A DNA stretch of 10,002 nt from Prevotellaceae bacterium. GTDB lineage: Bacteria > Bacteroidota > Bacteroidia > Bacteroidales > UBA932. The DNA lies in contig JAITPP010000004.1 of the NCBI GenBank assembly GCA_031289385.1, positions 1 through 10,002 on the forward strand, in the 5' to 3' direction. How positions within the stretch are numbered: position 1 is the stretch's first letter; each line of letters begins with the position of its first letter. The notes under the pieces were generated by a model. That model was not told the origin of the DNA and did no database searches. It saw only the letters and a list, made by a program, of their open reading frames with translations. Shown piece by piece: positions 1 to 6,940 of the stretch. The translations under genes and the position numbers were made by a program.

Positions 1-116
1 TCTTCTGCTGGGTATAAGAAACCGTAGCCAAAAAGCCGTTAGGAACTTCTTCGCATCTGTTTTGTAAAAAATAAATTAATAAACCTTTTATGCAAATGTT
101 TTGTCCTATCAACATT
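1..116 (-). CDS. possible 5' end of an unrecognised gene, cut by the left edge
   Basis: An ATG at 114-116 on the minus strand opens a frame of about 38 codons that stays open to the window edge. The protein starts MLIGQNICIKGLLIYF and continues with a stretch containing RCEEVPNGF. I recognise no family. The first 60 bases are richer in GC (27 of 60) than the spacer beside them, which suggests coding sequence. A second frame begins at an ATG at 153-155 (MDNLLKWSESEGLNVD) but stops at 39-41. The two frames overlap across a T-rich run, so a frameshifted or broken gene is also possible. A short plus-strand frame ending near position 66 cannot be excluded. The reading frame is not settled. Confidence 0.25.
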
Positions 117-164
117 TAAACCCTCTGATTCACTCCACTTTAATAGATTATCCATTTTTATCCC

Positions 165-304
165 TAAATACCAAATACTAATTACCAAATACTAATTACT
201 GAATACTAAATACCAAATACCAAATACCAAATACTAATTACTAAATACTAATTACTGAATACTAAATACCAAATACCAGATACTAACGACTAATTACTAA
301 ATAC
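165..304. repeat. tandem array of twenty 7-nt units
   Basis: Twenty consecutive 7-nt units fill 165-304 with no break in phase. On the plus strand the variants are TAAATAC, CAAATAC, TAATTAC and TGAATAC, plus single CAGATAC and TAACGAC units; the minus-strand consensus is GTAWTTR. There is a higher-order repeat: the seven units at 179-227 recur at 235-283, offset by 56 bp (eight units), with two base differences. The array overlaps the 3' end of the flippase gene: its last four sense codons and its stop codon (GTA TTT AGT AAT TAG) are the first repeat units. Because 7 is not a multiple of 3, the array presents stop codons in shifting frames. It has no spacers, so it is not CRISPR. Function is unknown; it looks like slippage-amplified spacer sequence. 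Confidence 0.93.
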
Positions 305-1792
305 CCGTCCTTTTATCTTTTCCCAACTTTTATCAATGATATTATTTATCTGTGTTGATATTTTTAGTTTGTACAGCAAAACGCCTGTCAGTACGCCTAT
401 GATGAGGCTTCTGTATGCAGCGTCAATGTATGGATTTTGAGTCCAATTGGGCAATAAATAATTTATGCCGATTAAGCCCAATATCAAAATAATTTGTTTT
501 AACGTATTGATTGTGTACGGATTTCCTTTTACTTTTTTCAAAACTATCCATTGCTGAACGCTATAACTCAACAAGCAGGTTGTAAATGATGCTATTGCTG
601 CGCCGGTAATGCCAAGAGCAGGTATAAGTAAAAGATTGGTTACCACTCCTATACCGAAAATAAAAAACGAGAAAAACAAACTCCAATAATAATAACTTGA
701 ATAAGCAATTAATATTCCGCCGAAATTCAATGTTATTGCTATCATTTTTGCCAAACATAGAAACAAAACAACCCATTTGCCTTGCGCAAACGTTTCTCCA
801 TCGGGAATTATTGCAAAAATATTGTCGATATTAATCCAGATAAATACGAATATTATACTGCCGCTAATTAATTGATGTATAGAAATATCTTTGTATAATT
901 TATTGGCTTTTTCAAAGTCGTTGTTTTTTAAGGCATCGGCAGCAATCGGAGCTGCAATTGCACTTAGCGAACGAGATGGCATCTCAATCATTGCCGCTAT
1001 GCTCATTACAATAGTATAAATTCCTGTAAAATAAAGCCCTTTGAGCGATGCAAGCATGAAAGTATCAAGTTGATTAAGAATGCTTCCGCTTACTGCTGTA
1101 AAAAATAAAAATCCAGTGTATTTTAATATTTTGTTACGCAGTGGGTTATCTATAAATTTTTTGTCGTGTTTTAAAGTAATTGTATCAAATCGGCGAATAT
1201 AAAGAAATGTAATAATCATCGCAACGGCATAAACTGATATTGTGCAAGTTACTAATTGTGTAAGTGTTAAAAAACGAAATCCGTAAAGCACATAAAAAGT
1301 TAGCAATAAAGCGCGAACGCCGACTTCGCGAATTAATTTTGGTACGGCTATTCGCATTTTAATATTTGAATAAGTTTCAAATAGTATCCAATACATTAAA
1401 AAGAGTATCAGGGGAATAATCCAATTAAAATATTCAACATAAAGCGACGATTTTTCCGAAAAAAATCCTATAATAATATTTTTAAATATGATTACAAGAG
1501 GAATAAAAATTATAGCGCCTATTGCAGGAAGTAAAAGCAAATAAAAGAAAAAACCATTGTCTTTATTCTTATCGTTTTTGAAATACGGAAAAAAGCGTAT
1601 TGCCGACGATGTCGCGCCAAACATCGCTAACGAGCAAATTAAAAAACCTGATTCATAAAGCACTTTCATCAATCCTATTTCTTCTTTGCTTAAAAAAAGA
1701 GGCTGAACAATCAACATAGTTATCATCCCGATGATTGTTCCGATATAATGAACTATTGTGCCTTTTATGCTTTGTCGAAATATTATTCCCAT
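290..1792 (-). CDS. polysaccharide (O-unit) flippase, MOP superfamily
   Basis: This 500-aa protein is almost entirely hydrophobic helices separated by short basic loops. It has the size and layout of Wzx/RfbX-type flippases of the MOP exporter superfamily (typically 12-14 membrane segments). The N-terminus (MGIIFRQSIKGTIVHYIGTI) is typical of Bacteroidota members. In this family the protein carries lipid-linked oligosaccharide units across the inner membrane. The gene starts 3 nt after the upstream SDR gene stops, so the two are surely cotranscribed. It is the last gene of the visible sugar cluster. The last four codons and the stop lie inside the 7-nt repeat array, so the extreme C-terminus (VFSN) is repeat-derived. 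A Wzx name would need a Wzy polymerase partner, which is not in this window. The flippase family call is firm; the exact substrate is unknown. Confidence 0.9.
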   Translation of the reverse strand: MGIIFRQSIKGTIVHYIGTIIGMITMLIVQPLFLSKEEIGLMKVLYESGFLICSLAMFGATSSAIRFFPYFKNDKNKDNGFFFYLLLLPAIGAIIFIPLVIIFKNIIIGFFSEKSSLYVEYFNWIIPLILFLMYWILFETYSNIKMRIAVPKLIREVGVRALLLTFYVLYGFRFLTLTQLVTCTISVYAVAMIITFLYIRRFDTITLKHDKKFIDNPLRNKILKYTGFLFFTAVSGSILNQLDTFMLASLKGLYFTGIYTIVMSIAAMIEMPSRSLSAIAAPIAADALKNNDFEKANKLYKDISIHQLISGSIIFVFIWINIDNIFAIIPDGETFAQGKWVVLFLCLAKMIAITLNFGGILIAYSSYYYWSLFFSFFIFGIGVVTNLLLIPALGITGAAIASFTTCLLSYSVQQWIVLKKVKGNPYTINTLKQIILILGLIGINYLLPNWTQNPYIDAAYRSLIIGVLTGVLLYKLKISTQINNIIDKSWEKIKGRVFSN

Positions 1793-1795
1793 AAT

Positions 1796-2683
1796 TTATA
1801 ATTTAATGCCTTCTTCAATAGATATTTTTGATTTCCAGCATATTATATTGTTGTTATTTTCTATTGGCGCAACGGCATACATTACGTCCAACGGGCGATA
1901 AGGCAATCCTCCCCAATCAATGTTACACGTTTTATTTTCTGTTTTTGCAATTAATTTCGCTAAATCCCTGATTTTAGTGCCAACGCCTGTGCCAATATGA
2001 AATTCTTCGCCATTAGGCATATTTTCGATTATTTTCGGCATACATTCAATTGTTTTAATAAAGAAATTAGTAACATCATTAATATGTATAAAATCAAGTA
2101 TTTGTTCACCTTTTGTCATTTTTATCGGCGTTTGCGATTCGAGCGATTCTTTAATATAATCTATAATTTTTTTTGCCGTATAATCGCCTCCATAAATTGT
2201 ATATGGAACTGCGGTAATGTATTTGAAACCAGCCAAATTAGAGTAGTACTCAACAAAATAACGAAATGCCGATTTTGTTGCCGTATATAAATAAGCATCA
2301 TTTATTTTGTCAGTTCCCAGCCGATATTCGGCAAACGAGCCTACATTTACAAACAATTTCAGATTGTTACATTCGGTTAATGTTGAAAGTAGTTTTACTC
2401 CAAATTCGATATTTGCCTCAATCATTGGTTGTATAATTTCTGCATCGTTGCGGCTTGTAGATAGAGTTGCTAAATGAATTACAATATCAGGATTAAACCT
2501 GATAATACTTTCATAATCAGTTGATAATATATGTTTGCATTTTAAATTATTAAATAAATTTTGCGCTTTTTCTACATTGCGATTTACTGTCAAAATTTCG
2601 ATATCGTTATACGTATTGGCAAGTTGTGAAATTAACGTTTTTCCCACAAATCCTGTTGCGCCTGTAATTAATATCTTACTCAT
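1796..2683 (-). CDS. NAD(P)-dependent SDR epimerase/reductase (nucleotide-sugar)
   Basis: An extended short-chain dehydrogenase of 295 aa from the chosen ATG at 2681-2683. The Rossmann motif GATGFVG is at residues 8-14. The catalytic Tyr-x-x-x-Lys appears as YTATK (Tyr133, Lys137), with a Ser near residue 116 in VGSF completing the usual triad. The frame can be extended to a TTG at 2711-2713, but that adds MIIFEINLIV before a normal MSKILITG start, so the ATG is preferred; it has an A/T-rich leader. It follows the 3,5-epimerase gene by 26 nt and precedes the flippase by 3 nt. By position it should act on the 4-keto-6-deoxy CDP sugar made upstream, most simply as the C4 ketoreductase, the RmlD or CDP-paratose/abequose synthase role. 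The family is firm, but the stereochemistry of the product cannot be read from the sequence. Confidence 0.88.
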   Translation of the reverse strand: MSKILITGATGFVGKTLISQLANTYNDIEILTVNRNVEKAQNLFNNLKCKHILSTDYESIIRFNPDIVIHLATLSTSRNDAEIIQPMIEANIEFGVKLLSTLTECNNLKLFVNVGSFAEYRLGTDKINDAYLYTATKSAFRYFVEYYSNLAGFKYITAVPYTIYGGDYTAKKIIDYIKESLESQTPIKMTKGEQILDFIHINDVTNFFIKTIECMPKIIENMPNGEEFHIGTGVGTKIRDLAKLIAKTENKTCNIDWGGLPYRPLDVMYAVAPIENNNNIICWKSKISIEEGIKL

Positions 2684-2709
2684 AACAATTAAATTTATTT
2701 CAAAGATAA

Positions 2710-3243
2710 TCAAATTTTAATAAATGGAGGCAGGTTTGCATCTCTTTCCGAAATAATAGGATTTTCAATTCCCCATTCAAATCCGAAACTGTCATATCTT
2801 ATGCCTACATCGTCTTTTGCCGAATGTTCTTGTGTTGCCATGTACATAAAGATTGATTCATTGCTGGTTACGCGATAACCGTGAGCGCAGCCAATTGGAA
2901 TATAAAGCGATTTTGGCGACTGTTCCGACAATTCAATATCAAAGATATTTCCGTAAGTTGTTGAATCTTTGCGAATATCGAGTATTACATCGTGAACTTT
3001 TCCTTGAATGATAGAAACAATTTTTTCGCAGGCAAATTCTCCTGTCTGCAAGTGCATGGCTCGTATTACATTCATTTTTGACTTAGTAAACCAAACTTCT
3101 TTTATGTTGATATTTATGTCGTTACCAATGTTATTTAAATAAAAACTTGAAGTAAATGGCTTAAATAATTGCCCTCTTATGTCGTTAAAAGGGTTAATTT
3201 CTATCACATAAAGTCCGTTAATATTTGTTTCGATAATTTTCAT
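2710..3243 (-). CDS. RmlC-family sugar 3,5-epimerase acting in a CDP-sugar pathway
   Basis: A cupin-fold protein of 177 aa (RmlC is about 183) of the dTDP-4-dehydrorhamnose 3,5-epimerase family. Aligned by eye to Salmonella RmlC from memory, the key residues are kept: His64 in RAMHLQ (catalytic base, His63), Lys74 (Lys73), His121 in AHGY (His120), Tyr134 in IFMY (Tyr133) and Asp168 in ERDA (Asp170). The usual NYY just after the Tyr is QEH here, a difference near the substrate pocket. The start ATG overlaps the rfbG stop as ATGA (3240-3243), so translation is coupled to the CDP-glucose dehydratase and not to any dTDP enzyme. The likely substrate is therefore CDP-4-keto-6-deoxyglucose, with epimerisation at C3, C5 or both. 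An active epimerase is well supported; the carrier and the epimerised position are inferred. Confidence 0.88.
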   Translation of the reverse strand: MKIIETNINGLYVIEINPFNDIRGQLFKPFTSSFYLNNIGNDININIKEVWFTKSKMNVIRAMHLQTGEFACEKIVSIIQGKVHDVILDIRKDSTTYGNIFDIELSEQSPKSLYIPIGCAHGYRVTSNESIFMYMATQEHSAKDDVGIRYDSFGFEWGIENPIISERDANLPPFIKI

Positions 3244-4301
3244 TTTTTTGTATATTTAAGTATTTGATTAACACATAAATCATATACGTCCAATGTCTCA
3301 TATTTTTTATACCATTCTACGGTAAGTTCTACCGTTTCTTTTAGGCTTAAACGTGGACTCCAATTCAGGCGCGATTGTGCTTTTTTAATGTCAAGAGTTA
3401 GTAATTGCGCTTCGTGTAAATTATCATTTGTTATTATATTTTTCAATTCTCCTTTGCCATAATTGGATACTATCTGATTTGCTATTTCCCAGACATTTGC
3501 GATGGAATTTGTAACAGGTCCGAAATTCCAGCCTTCGCAATAATCAATAGGATTTTCCCACATTTTTTGTGCCAAAAGCAGGTAGCCGCTCAATGGCTCA
3601 AGCACATGCTGCCAAGGACGAATAGCCTTTGGATTACGAATTTCAATTGCCGTATTCGATTCTATTGCACGAATGCAATCGGGAATTATGCGATCTTTCG
3701 TCCAATCGCCGCCACCGATAACGTTTCCAGCGCGAGCGCTTGCAATTGATTTTCCGTGTTTTTCATAATCTTTCGGATTCATAAACGAGCGCCGCCACGA
3801 CGAAATTGCTATTTCCGCCGCCCCTTTCGACGATGAATACGGGTCGTAACCGCCCATTGCATCTTCTTCTTTGTAGGGAGTGAGTTGTTCTTTGTTTTCA
3901 TAGCATTTGTCGCTTGTTATCATTACCGCAACTTTTGCCGCCGAACAAGCTCTAAATGCCTCCATTAAATTAATGCTTCCAATTACATTGGTTTCGTATG
4001 TTTCAGTAGCATATTTATATGATTGTCGAACAAGCGATTGCGCTGCTAAATGAAATACAATTTCTGGTTGATATTTTTCAAAAGCATCTTTTAATTGATT
4101 AATATCACGAATGTCCCCGCGCAAGTCTATTATCTTTTCGCCTATTTTCGACAAAACAAAATTATCTTTTTCGGTATAAGCATCTTGCGCAAAACCAATA
4201 ATTTGAGCCCCCATCTGATGCAACCAAACCGCAAGCCATGACCCTTTAAATCCGGTATGTCCTGTTATTAAAACTCGCTTATTTTTGTAAAATTCCAACA
4301 T
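3240..4301 (-). CDS. rfbG: CDP-glucose 4,6-dehydratase
   Basis: A 353-aa extended SDR, close to the usual length for RfbG/DdhB. It converts CDP-glucose to CDP-4-keto-6-deoxyglucose using bound NAD+. The nucleotide-binding motif GHTGFKG is at residues 14-20 and is followed by SWLAVWL, a pairing characteristic of this family. ITSDKCYEN lies at about 128-136, and the catalytic YSSSK is at 155-159 inside YDPYSSSKGAAE. The HxxGGGDW-type loop appears as AGNVIGGGDW, and IRPWQHVLEPL is typical of RfbG. The gene overlaps the following epimerase by 4 nt (ATGA). A 185-nt AT-rich spacer (4302-4486) separates it from rfbF. I see no clear promoter or terminator in that spacer, so a single operon is likely but not proven. 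Confidence 0.95.
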   Translation of the reverse strand: MLEFYKNKRVLITGHTGFKGSWLAVWLHQMGAQIIGFAQDAYTEKDNFVLSKIGEKIIDLRGDIRDINQLKDAFEKYQPEIVFHLAAQSLVRQSYKYATETYETNVIGSINLMEAFRACSAAKVAVMITSDKCYENKEQLTPYKEEDAMGGYDPYSSSKGAAEIAISSWRRSFMNPKDYEKHGKSIASARAGNVIGGGDWTKDRIIPDCIRAIESNTAIEIRNPKAIRPWQHVLEPLSGYLLLAQKMWENPIDYCEGWNFGPVTNSIANVWEIANQIVSNYGKGELKNIITNDNLHEAQLLTLDIKKAQSRLNWSPRLSLKETVELTVEWYKKYETLDVYDLCVNQILKYTKK

Positions 4302-4486
4302 TTTAATTATTTGATATTATTTATTTTATGTGTAAAAAAATTTATTTTTTTTCTTAAAGTTATAAAAGTGCATTAAAAAATTGTAATCACTTGTTATATA
4401 GGACAATATCTGTTGTTATCTGCATTTTTTGTTTAAATATAAAATTATTATTATTTTGATATTCAGATATTTGTGTTTTTAGTTAA

Positions 4487-5257
4487 TTACCAAATTTTCC
4501 ACAGTGCTTTTCCAGAACTCCAAAGTTCGTTCAATTCATTGTTATCTCGTAATGTATCCATCGGTTTCCAAAATCCTGCATATTTGTACGCATGAAGTTG
4601 TTTTTCTTTTATAATTCGTTGCATTGGCTCATGTTCAAACATCTCATTATCACCATTTATATAATCAAATAATTTGGGCTCGCAAACAAAAAAGCCTGCA
4701 TTAATCCACGAGCCGCTTTCTTTTGGTTTTTCTAAAAATGAGCGTACAATGCCATCATTTTCTATATCAAGCACACCTAATTTTCCGCTTGGCTGATACG
4801 CTAATAACGAAAGAATTTTCCCCGATTTTTTATGTTCTTCAACGGTTTTCAATATGTTTACATCCGAAAGCCCATCACCATAAGTAAGTAAAAATGAATC
4901 GTTTTCAATATATTTTTGAATACGTTTTACTCTTCCTCCCGTTAGTGTATTTATTCCTGTATCAATCATGGTTACTTTCCATTGTTCGGAATGATTATCA
5001 AGTATTTCGATACTGTTGTCGGCTAAATCAACCGTCATATCACAATTATGTCGAAAATAGTTTGCAAAATACTCTTTTATAACGTATTGCTTATAACCGC
5101 AACAAATAATAAAATCGTTAAATCCGTAGTGGCTGTATATCTTCATAATATGCCACAAAATGGGTTTTCCGCCGATTTCTACCATCGGCTTTGGTATTAT
5201 TGAGGTTGCTTCGCTCAACCGCGTTCCGAATCCTCCTGCTAAAATGACAACTTTCAT
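4487..5257 (-). CDS. rfbF: glucose-1-phosphate cytidylyltransferase
   Basis: A 256-aa nucleotidyltransferase, matching the roughly 257 aa of RfbF/DdhA. It makes CDP-glucose from CTP and glucose 1-phosphate, the committed step of the CDP-sugar branch. Visible signatures are the nucleotide loop LAGGFGTRL at residues 6-14, PKPMVEIGGKP at 22-32, YGDGLSD at 126-132 with metal-binding acidic residues, an INAGFFV strand, and the family-typical FWKPMDTLRD near the C-terminus. The start ATG (5255-5257) is preceded by repeat sequence ending in CAAATCATT, with no Shine-Dalgarno. The gene lies 63 nt after the four-helix-bundle gene, and that spacer is a short-period repeat array. Confidence 0.96.
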   Translation of the reverse strand: MKVVILAGGFGTRLSEATSIIPKPMVEIGGKPILWHIMKIYSHYGFNDFIICCGYKQYVIKEYFANYFRHNCDMTVDLADNSIEILDNHSEQWKVTMIDTGINTLTGGRVKRIQKYIENDSFLLTYGDGLSDVNILKTVEEHKKSGKILSLLAYQPSGKLGVLDIENDGIVRSFLEKPKESGSWINAGFFVCEPKLFDYINGDNEMFEHEPMQRIIKEKQLHAYKYAGFWKPMDTLRDNNELNELWSSGKALWKIW

Positions 5258-5265
5258 AATGATTT

Positions 5266-5332
5266 GATTAATGTGTTAATATGCTAATGTGTTAATTTGT
5301 AATATGTTAATTATTAATTATTAATTGTTAAT
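5266..5332. repeat. array of nine 7-8 nt units ending in TAAT
   Basis: On the plus strand, nine consecutive units each end in TAAT: GATTAAT, GTGTTAAT, ATGCTAAT, GTGTTAAT, TTGTAAT, ATGTTAAT, TATTAAT, TATTAAT and TGTTAAT. Five are 7 nt and four are 8 nt. The array fills the spacer between the four-helix-bundle gene and rfbF. The stop codon of the four-helix-bundle gene (5321-5323) lies inside the eighth unit, and the preceding codons (ATT AAC AAT) are also repeat sequence. It is AT-rich and shares no units with the array at 165-304, but it has the same length class and the same placement over a stop codon. Confidence 0.85.
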
Positions 5333-5698
5333 TGATTTTTGTTTTGCTGTATATATGATTTTATTAATAATTTTTTGTATTTCATAAATACTTTCCAATA
5401 AAGTTTCTTGAAACGGATAATTGATAGAATTTTTGCATAATAACAACCAATATTCTGTTTCATTTGCTTCTTTTGCTGCTATCTTAAATTTATGTATAAA
5501 ATCGGCTCTGCTTTCGCAATTTTGTGCTTCTCTAATGTTTGCTCCGATAGATGTTCCACTGCGTAACAGTTGATTAGCGATTGTAAATTTTTTATTTTCG
5601 GTTAAAATTTCCGTAAATTCTATTATTTTCAAAGCAAAATTGAATGACAAATCGACAATTCTATTTCCTGTTTCTAATATATTATTTTTATCGTTCAT
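5321..5698 (-). CDS. four-helix-bundle protein, S23 / 23S rRNA intervening-sequence family
   Basis: A 125-aa, mostly helical protein with the family hallmarks: RSGTSIGANIREA at about residues 47-59, SRADFIHKFKIAAKEANETEYWL at about 63-85, and charged C-terminal helices. These proteins occur inside 23S rRNA intervening sequences and as free genes scattered in Bacteroidota genomes. They resemble Avd, the accessory protein of diversity-generating retroelements. No rRNA, reverse transcriptase or template repeat is visible here. The gene breaks the otherwise functional order glycosyltransferase to rfbF and has short repeats on both sides, with its own stop codon inside one array. The family call is firm. 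Its role is unknown; it may be a passenger in the polysaccharide locus. Confidence 0.9.
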   Translation of the reverse strand: MNDKNNILETGNRIVDLSFNFALKIIEFTEILTENKKFTIANQLLRSGTSIGANIREAQNCESRADFIHKFKIAAKEANETEYWLLLCKNSINYPFQETLLESIYEIQKIINKIIYTAKQKSINN

Positions 5699-5801
5699 TT
5701 TTCATATAATCAAATTGTTAAATATAGTATTAAATTGTTATTTTATTTATAAATTCAATCCATTATCATATTATCAAATTCAACCCATTAATCCCATTAA
5801 T
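5699..5801. repeat. AT-rich spacer of paired short direct repeats
   Basis: This 103-nt gap between the glycosyltransferase stop and the four-helix-bundle start is made largely of short duplicated words. CCCATTAAT occurs twice back to back (5784-5801), ending exactly at the glycosyltransferase stop codon. AAATTCAAYCCATTA occurs at 5751-5765 and 5776-5790. AAATTGTTA occurs at 5712-5720 and 5732-5740. It is less regular than the arrays at 165-304 and 5266-5332. No gene or clear promoter was seen. Confidence 0.6.
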
Positions 5802-6815
5802 CTACTGTCGATACATCTTTTCCGCCGTTTTTTTTGATACTCTATGTGTTATTAATTCATCAAAAAAGCCAAAGCCGTAGCCGAAAAGTTGAATATAACT
5901 TGTTAATATTGATAACAAAGATATTGATAATTTTTTGTTTTTCATCAGCGAATCAATAAAAATTGCAAAAATGTAAGTAATTACAGGCAAAAGCAGCCAT
6001 GCGCAGCAAAATATTATGCTTGCGCACACAAGCAAAATGTTTCCAAATGTAAAACATGCGGGCAAAAGGTGTATTATTTTCAGTGAGCCTTTGTGCCGCT
6101 TGCCGAATACGATACGGGCGCGTCCGAAAGTGTACGTTTGCTTGTAAAATTTTTTCAGCGTTAATCGCCGCTTGTGATAAACAAAAGCATCTTTAATCAA
6201 TTTTACGGAAAACCCCGCCTCTTTTATTCTCATACTCAAATCGATATCCTCGCCAATAATTTCGTCATAGCCGCCTGTTTTTTCGTAAACTTCTTTTGAA
6301 AATCCCATATTAAACGCTCGTGGCAAAAATTTATCGGTTTTGTTTGTTGCGCCTCGTATTCCGCCGGTTGTGAATAATGATGTCATCGAATAGTTTATCG
6401 CTTTTTGAAGTGTGTTGAACGATTTGTGAGCATTATCCGCGCCTCCGAAACAATCAACATAATTTTCGGTAAGATTTTTTCTTAGCATTTCGATGTATTG
6501 CGGCGGCAAAATACAGTCGGAATCAAATAAAAGCACATAATTTCCTGACGCCGCTTCAATTCCTAAATTGCGGCGTGTGCTACGGCTTATTATCTCATTT
6601 TTAATATGTTTAATATCGAGAACTTTCGAATATTTTTTGCAAACTTCGTCGCAGGGCAATGTTGATTGTCCTTCCATTATAATAATTTCAAAATCTTTAT
6701 CGGTTTGGCACGATAGCGATTCTAAAAATTCCTCAATCTCGTTAGGACGATTTACAACAGGAACTACTATTGAAAACTGTATTTTAGTTTGCATAAAAAA
6801 TTTAATTTTTAACAT
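5802..6815 (-). CDS. family 2 glycosyltransferase with C-terminal membrane helices
   Basis: The 337-aa protein begins with a GT-A domain: FSIVVPVVNRPNEIEEFLESL at about residues 14-34, NLGIEAASGNYVLLFDSDC with the metal-binding DSD at 98-100, and the acceptor/catalytic region GEDIDLSMRIKEAG at about 188-201, with Glu189/Asp190 as the likely catalytic acidic pair. Hydrophobic stretches at about 248-272, 274-292 and 297-318 should anchor it in the inner membrane. It probably adds a sugar to a lipid-linked oligosaccharide on the cytoplasmic face. The donor is unknown, although the CDP sugar made downstream or UDP-glucuronate are candidates. Start is uncertain: the ATG at 6815, or a second ATG at 6794 (MQTKIQFSIVVP) whose A/T-rich leader is at least as good. 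A sampled line has about 40% GC, well above the two genes upstream. Confidence 0.9.
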   Translation of the reverse strand: MLKIKFFMQTKIQFSIVVPVVNRPNEIEEFLESLSCQTDKDFEIIIMEGQSTLPCDEVCKKYSKVLDIKHIKNEIISRSTRRNLGIEAASGNYVLLFDSDCILPPQYIEMLRKNLTENYVDCFGGADNAHKSFNTLQKAINYSMTSLFTTGGIRGATNKTDKFLPRAFNMGFSKEVYEKTGGYDEIIGEDIDLSMRIKEAGFSVKLIKDAFVYHKRRLTLKKFYKQTYTFGRARIVFGKRHKGSLKIIHLLPACFTFGNILLVCASIIFCCAWLLLPVITYIFAIFIDSLMKNKKLSISLLSILTSYIQLFGYGFGFFDELITHRVSKKTAEKMYRQ

Positions 6816-6819
6816 TTTG

Positions 6820-6848
6820 CACAGTTGTGTATATCAACACATTGTGTT
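6820..6848. promoter_or_regulatory. two adjacent CACA/TGTG dyads upstream of the glycosyltransferase
   Basis: CACAGTTGTG (6820-6829) and AACACATTGTGTT (6836-6848) are both inverted repeats built from CACA/TGTG half-sites. Their centres are about 17-18 nt apart, and they lie directly before the glycosyltransferase start. They could be an operator pair or chance dyads in AT-rich DNA. No transcription factor is implied by the window. Confidence 0.2.
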
Positions 6849-6898
6849 TTTGTTTTGTTTATTTAATTGATTATTTTTTTCATTATTATAATTATTAT

Positions 6899-6906
6899 TA
6901 CCTTTG
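6899..6906 (+). promoter_or_regulatory. possible Bacteroidota -7 box (TACCTTTG) facing the plus strand
   Basis: TACCTTTG matches the Bacteroidota -7 consensus TAnnTTTG. The expected -33 position holds a T-run without the usual TTTG, so the match is partial. It points towards the hairpin at 6941-6971 about 35 nt downstream, and no plus-strand gene follows. Confidence 0.25.
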
Positions 6907-6940
6907 TACTATCTCATTGACCACGTGTTAAAGGAGAAAA

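Noticed and set aside
165..304. Repeat array that could be mistaken for CRISPR
   Set aside because: Units are 7 nt, directly adjacent and vary by substitution; there are no unique spacers and no cas genes.
2684..2713. TTG start extending the SDR protein by ten residues
   Set aside because: It adds a hydrophobic stretch before a standard MSKILITG Rossmann start and lies directly on the stop codon of the upstream gene.
1997..2720. Plus-strand open frames opposite the SDR gene
   Set aside because: Composition is Phe/Ile/Cys-rich translation of the antisense of a clear SDR; no recognisable domain.
4302..4486. Possible promoter or small RNA in the 185-nt rfbF-rfbG spacer
   Set aside because: No TAnnTTTG box, hairpin or conserved RNA pattern could be seen on the minus strand; it appears to be plain AT-rich spacer.
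5321..5698. Avd protein of a diversity-generating retroelement
   Set aside because: The fold family is related, but no reverse transcriptase, template repeat or variable repeat is present in the window.
5321..5698. 23S rRNA intervening sequence
   Set aside because: The protein family fits, but the flanks are polysaccharide genes with no rRNA sequence.
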